Origin: Candidatus Uhrbacteria bacterium
GTDB taxonomy: Bacteria > Patescibacteriota > Patescibacteriia > JACQSD01
DNA: 14,489 bases
Direction of reading: 5' to 3'
NCBI GenBank assembly: GCA_016206165.1
Contig: JACQSD010000033.1
Location: 1-14,489 of the forward strand
Numbering within the stretch: position 1 is the stretch's first letter; each line of letters opens with the position of its first letter. A program made the translations under genes and the position numbers. Below, one piece after another: positions 12,844 to 14,489 of this stretch. The notes under the pieces were generated by a model that was not told the origin of the DNA, searched no databases, and worked only from the letters and a program-made list of their open reading frames with translations.

Positions 12844-13497
12844 TTAAGAATGTGCAAATACAACAACTTGCACTTGATCCGTCGGGAGATCTTTCTTGCT
12901 CAATTTTAATTTTTCAACTGGTTCCGGAGTATTTGCGCCCATCGCTTTCAAAAATTTCTGTACATCTCCAGGTGCGCGGCCAGTGATCGCATAATGCATC
13001 GGGATGACGACGCGCGGTTCAATTGCATTCACGACGTCTGCTGCAGTGACTGCATCGATTGTCGACCCTCCACCCACGGGAACAAAAAGAACATCAATAT
13101 CTTTCAATGCCTCAAGGTGTGTATCGGTGAGCACATGCCCAAGATCTCCAAGGTGCGCGAGTGACATCCCTTCGCATTCGATGCGATACATCGTATTTGC
13201 ACCATGTGTTGCCCCATCTGCCTTGTCGTGCCATGTCGGAATGCCATACACAAAAACACCACCAGCCTCATATTCCCCAGGACCCGTAATCACAAAGGGG
13301 TCCCCGGCAACCCCCTCACGATAATTGTGTGACGGATGATCATGTGAGGAAAGCAAAACATCCGCTACGAGCGAGCGTGGTAATTTGAGTGCACTTTCTG
13401 GGTGATATGGATCGATGACGATCCTCACCTCCTCCGCACCTGTCGCCCCCTTGATTGCGATCGAAAAACAGCTCTTCCCGTGCCAAAAAATGTTCAT
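12844..13497 (-). CDS. Metallo-beta-lactamase-fold hydrolase (UlaG/UPF0173-like)
   Basis: A 217-residue cytoplasmic metal-dependent hydrolase of the Lactamase_B_3 type; the substrate is unknown. The metal-binding motif is H52-D-H54-P-S56-H57 (normally HxHxDH, so the Asp that usually binds the second metal is Ser). Further ligands are likely H115 and D118 in LAHLGDLGH, and H168 in VIPMHY. The N-terminus MNIFWHGKSCFSI with IVIDPY (27-31) is characteristic of the family. I chose ATG 13497 because homology starts there; upstream codons to 13533 overlap the promoter. It has its own promoter and leads into the membrane-protein gene 11 nt downstream. Confidence 0.88.
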   Translation of the reverse strand: MNIFWHGKSCFSIAIKGATGAEEVRIVIDPYHPESALKLPRSLVADVLLSSHDHPSHNYREGVAGDPFVITGPGEYEAGGVFVYGIPTWHDKADGATHGANTMYRIECEGMSLAHLGDLGHVLTDTHLEALKDIDVLFVPVGGGSTIDAVTAADVVNAIEPRVVIPMHYAITGRAPGDVQKFLKAMGANTPEPVEKLKLSKKDLPTDQVQVVVFAHS

Positions 13498-13523
13498 AGG
13501 AGAAAACGTGAATGATGTGAAAA

Positions 13524-13552
13524 AGCATACCAAGAACGAGTGTGAACGTCAA
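13524..13552 (-). promoter_or_regulatory. Promoter of the metallo-beta-lactamase-fold gene (TTGACG-N17-TATGCT)
   Basis: TTGACG (13547-13552) and TATGCT (13524-13529) are 17 nt apart on the minus strand. This predicts a start near 13517 and a leader of about 20 nt. The -35 box touches the outer end of the RAYT-associated hairpin. Confidence 0.7.
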
Positions 13553-13586
13553 TCACCCGGAGATGTACTTTACATCTCCGGGTGAT
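13552..13586. repeat. Hairpin at the 3' end of the RAYT unit
   Basis: A perfect 16-bp inverted repeat (13552-13567, 13571-13586) with a CTT loop on the plus strand. Its arm reads ATCACCCGGAGATGTA. The RAYT stop codon (13570-13572) lies at its centre. Confidence 0.9.
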
Positions 13587-14268
13587 GGAGAATCTCTCTC
13601 ACGTCTCCCATCGAACGCATACTCCACTGACGCAAAAAATTATGATACTCCTGTGGCGTTGAAAATATGTCCCCGAGCACACCTTTTTCAACGACGGGCA
13701 ATAATTGTTCTGCTCCACGGTACGCATGATGACTCGACCACTGATACTCATCCAAAAATTCCACCGCATGGTTCCAATCAGTAATCGCTCCTTCACGCCA
13801 TTGCATATCAGTTAAATCGAGTGCATTGAGATGAATATACCGAAGGAGGTGTTCAAAATGCGCTTCGTTTGATATTTGAATTGCCTTAAACGCGCCGTCA
13901 TACAATGGCCCGGTGCGGTCGTATTTCTTATTAAAATATTTGGCATACCCCATAAGCAATCGGTGCATGAATTTCGTGAGCCCATTCTCTACTACTGGTT
14001 CAATGAGCATGTGAAAATGATTCGGGATAAGGCAGAAGCTTAAAATATTAACGAGTGGTGTTCTCGTCTGCCCCTCCTTTTTTACATCACCCGGAGATGT
14101 AAAATAGAGACCCGTTGGTGGATGATACGATTCGTCGTTCAAGAGATAAAGGGAAATGTAAAAGCGTTCAAAATCTCGCTTGTTCGTAAAAATCTTTCGT
14201 TTGTCTACCCCGCGATTGTAGATGTGGTAGTAGTTTTCGGGCGCAAATTGTGTGGTGCGTATACTCAT
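13570..14268 (-). CDS. REP-associated tyrosine transposase (RAYT, Y1_Tnp family)
   Basis: A 232-residue single-strand-DNA transposase of the IS200-like HUH superfamily, which cuts and joins palindromic elements through a 5'-phosphotyrosine link. It starts with the CPR-type RAYT opening (FAPENYYHIYNRGVDKRKIF, residues 8-27). The metal-binding HUH motif is H84-F-H86 in LIPNHFHMLIEP; helices with YAKYFNKKYDRTGPLYDGAFKA (108-129) follow. Tyr144 in LLRYIHLNAL is the probable nucleophile by analogy with the conserved RYIxxNP segment. I chose ATG 14268, before which a TATACT box lies 8 nt upstream; earlier in-frame codons lie in the hairpin. Residues 55-62 (YFTSPGDV) are encoded by a copy of the hairpin arm, and the last residues (HHPEM) plus stop are encoded by the 3' hairpin. 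Confidence 0.92.
   Translation of the reverse strand: MSIRTTQFAPENYYHIYNRGVDKRKIFTNKRDFERFYISLYLLNDESYHPPTGLYFTSPGDVKKEGQTRTPLVNILSFCLIPNHFHMLIEPVVENGLTKFMHRLLMGYAKYFNKKYDRTGPLYDGAFKAIQISNEAHFEHLLRYIHLNALDLTDMQWREGAITDWNHAVEFLDEYQWSSHHAYRGAEQLLPVVEKGVLGDIFSTPQEYHNFLRQWSMRSMGDVREILHHPEM
14083..14104. repeat. Copy of one RAYT hairpin arm inside the transposase gene
   Basis: Bases 14083-14101 repeat the 19-bp arm of the 5' hairpin (TACATCACC-GGAGATGTA with C instead of T at the variable position), followed by AAA. The second arm is absent. The arm is itself an imperfect palindrome (TACATC...GATGTA). Confidence 0.85.
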
Positions 14269-14276
14269 ATGACGAC

Positions 14277-14282
14277 AGTATA
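14277..14282 (-). promoter_or_regulatory. -10-like box of the RAYT gene (TATACT)
   Basis: TATACT ends 8 nt before the RAYT ATG with no Shine-Dalgarno sequence in between. The box overlaps the outer base of the 5' hairpin and the -35 region would be the hairpin itself, with no consensus hexamer. Confidence 0.4.
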
Positions 14283-14321
14283 CATCACCTGGAGATGTAA
14301 AGTACATCTCCAGGTGATGTA
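14281..14321. repeat. Hairpin at the 5' end of the RAYT unit
   Basis: A perfect 19-bp inverted repeat (14281-14299, 14303-14321) with an AAG loop on the plus strand. It is the reverse-oriented counterpart of the hairpin at 13552-13586 and carries T-A in place of C-G at one stem position. Confidence 0.92.
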
Positions 14322-14322
14322 G

Positions 14323-14356
14323 AAAGAGCTCTCACCAACCTCTTGGTGAGAGCTCT
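14323..14356 (-). terminator. Terminator of the right-edge gene
   Basis: A perfect 14-bp stem (AGAGCTCTCACCAA at 14325-14338, its complement at 14343-14356) with a 4-nt loop begins 5 nt after the stop codon and is followed by TTCT on the minus strand. Confidence 0.75.
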
Positions 14357-14361
14357 CCGGT

Positions 14362-14489
14362 TCAAATGATCTCGCAGAAGCAGAGGAGGCAGCGGTCGCC
14401 GTCCCAGCCGTCCACGAAGATGCCGAGGTCGAACCCGAAGCTTCCGTCTGCGTAGGCGCCCACGAGCGGCACCCGGTGGAGGCCAGACG
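14362..14489 (-). CDS. C-terminal end of a G+C-rich gene, partial
   Basis: The last 41 codons of a minus-strand frame run in from the right edge and stop at TGA (14362-14364). The peptide ends LGIFVDGWDGDRCLLCFCEII. Nearly every codon ends in G or C, as in the lipoprotein gene at 1014-2690 and unlike the neighbouring RAYT gene, and a strong terminator follows directly. Three cysteines in CLLCFC are close together. The family cannot be named from this fragment, and the codon pattern together with the terminator is the main evidence that it is real. Confidence 0.6.
   Translation of the reverse strand, partial: SGLHRVPLVGAYADGSFGFDLGIFVDGWDGDRCLLCFCEII

Noticed and set aside
13552..13586. The RAYT 3' hairpin as a simple terminator
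   Set aside because: No T-run follows on the minus strand, and a matching hairpin in reverse orientation stands at the other end of the gene, so a mobile-element end is the better explanation, although weak termination is possible.

Overview
The window looks like chromosomal DNA of a small-genome bacterium, most plausibly from the Candidate Phyla Radiation (Patescibacteria). That assignment is an inference from gene content, compact genes, tRNA genes without an encoded CCA and frequent leaderless-looking starts; no 16S rRNA is present to settle it. Most genes use mixed codons. Two stretches, a 558-codon lipoprotein-like gene and a gene fragment at the right edge, are strikingly G+C-rich at third codon positions.

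Layout. Positions 1-2690 hold a Wzz-like chain-length/polysaccharide co-polymerase protein and a G+C-rich predicted lipoprotein, both on the minus strand, separated by a double-hairpin REP-like element. Positions 2691-3161 hold the structured leader and promoter of the lipoprotein and, on the plus strand, a strong candidate for a small structured RNA of about 115 nt with 6S-RNA-like architecture. Then come three plus-strand housekeeping genes: clpP, rny (RNase Y) and hup (HU), the last with a structured leader. From 6143 onward almost everything is on the minus strand: tRNA-Lys(CTT), tRNA-Arg(TCG), pilT, rnc, nusB, rpmF, gyrA, a single-pass membrane protein, a metallo-beta-lactamase-fold protein, a REP-associated tyrosine transposase (RAYT) framed by perfect hairpins, and the end of a G+C-rich gene.

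Functionally the core is information processing and RNA/protein turnover: RNase Y, RNase III, NusB, L32, gyrase A, HU and ClpP. PilT (type IV pilus retraction) and the Wzz-like protein point to a cell surface with pili and polysaccharide. The metallo-beta-lactamase-fold gene and the membrane protein are 11 nt apart and probably co-transcribed from a clear promoter (TTGACG-N17-TATGCT).

The most interesting material is non-coding: the 6S-like RNA whose predicted start falls on the first base of its closing stem; a three-way-junction leader before hup; the RAYT unit whose two hairpins differ by a compensatory base pair and whose coding sequence contains a copy of one hairpin arm; a palindromic MITE-like element that fills the region upstream of gyrA; and a duplicated tRNA-Arg 3' end exactly 100 bp away from the original.
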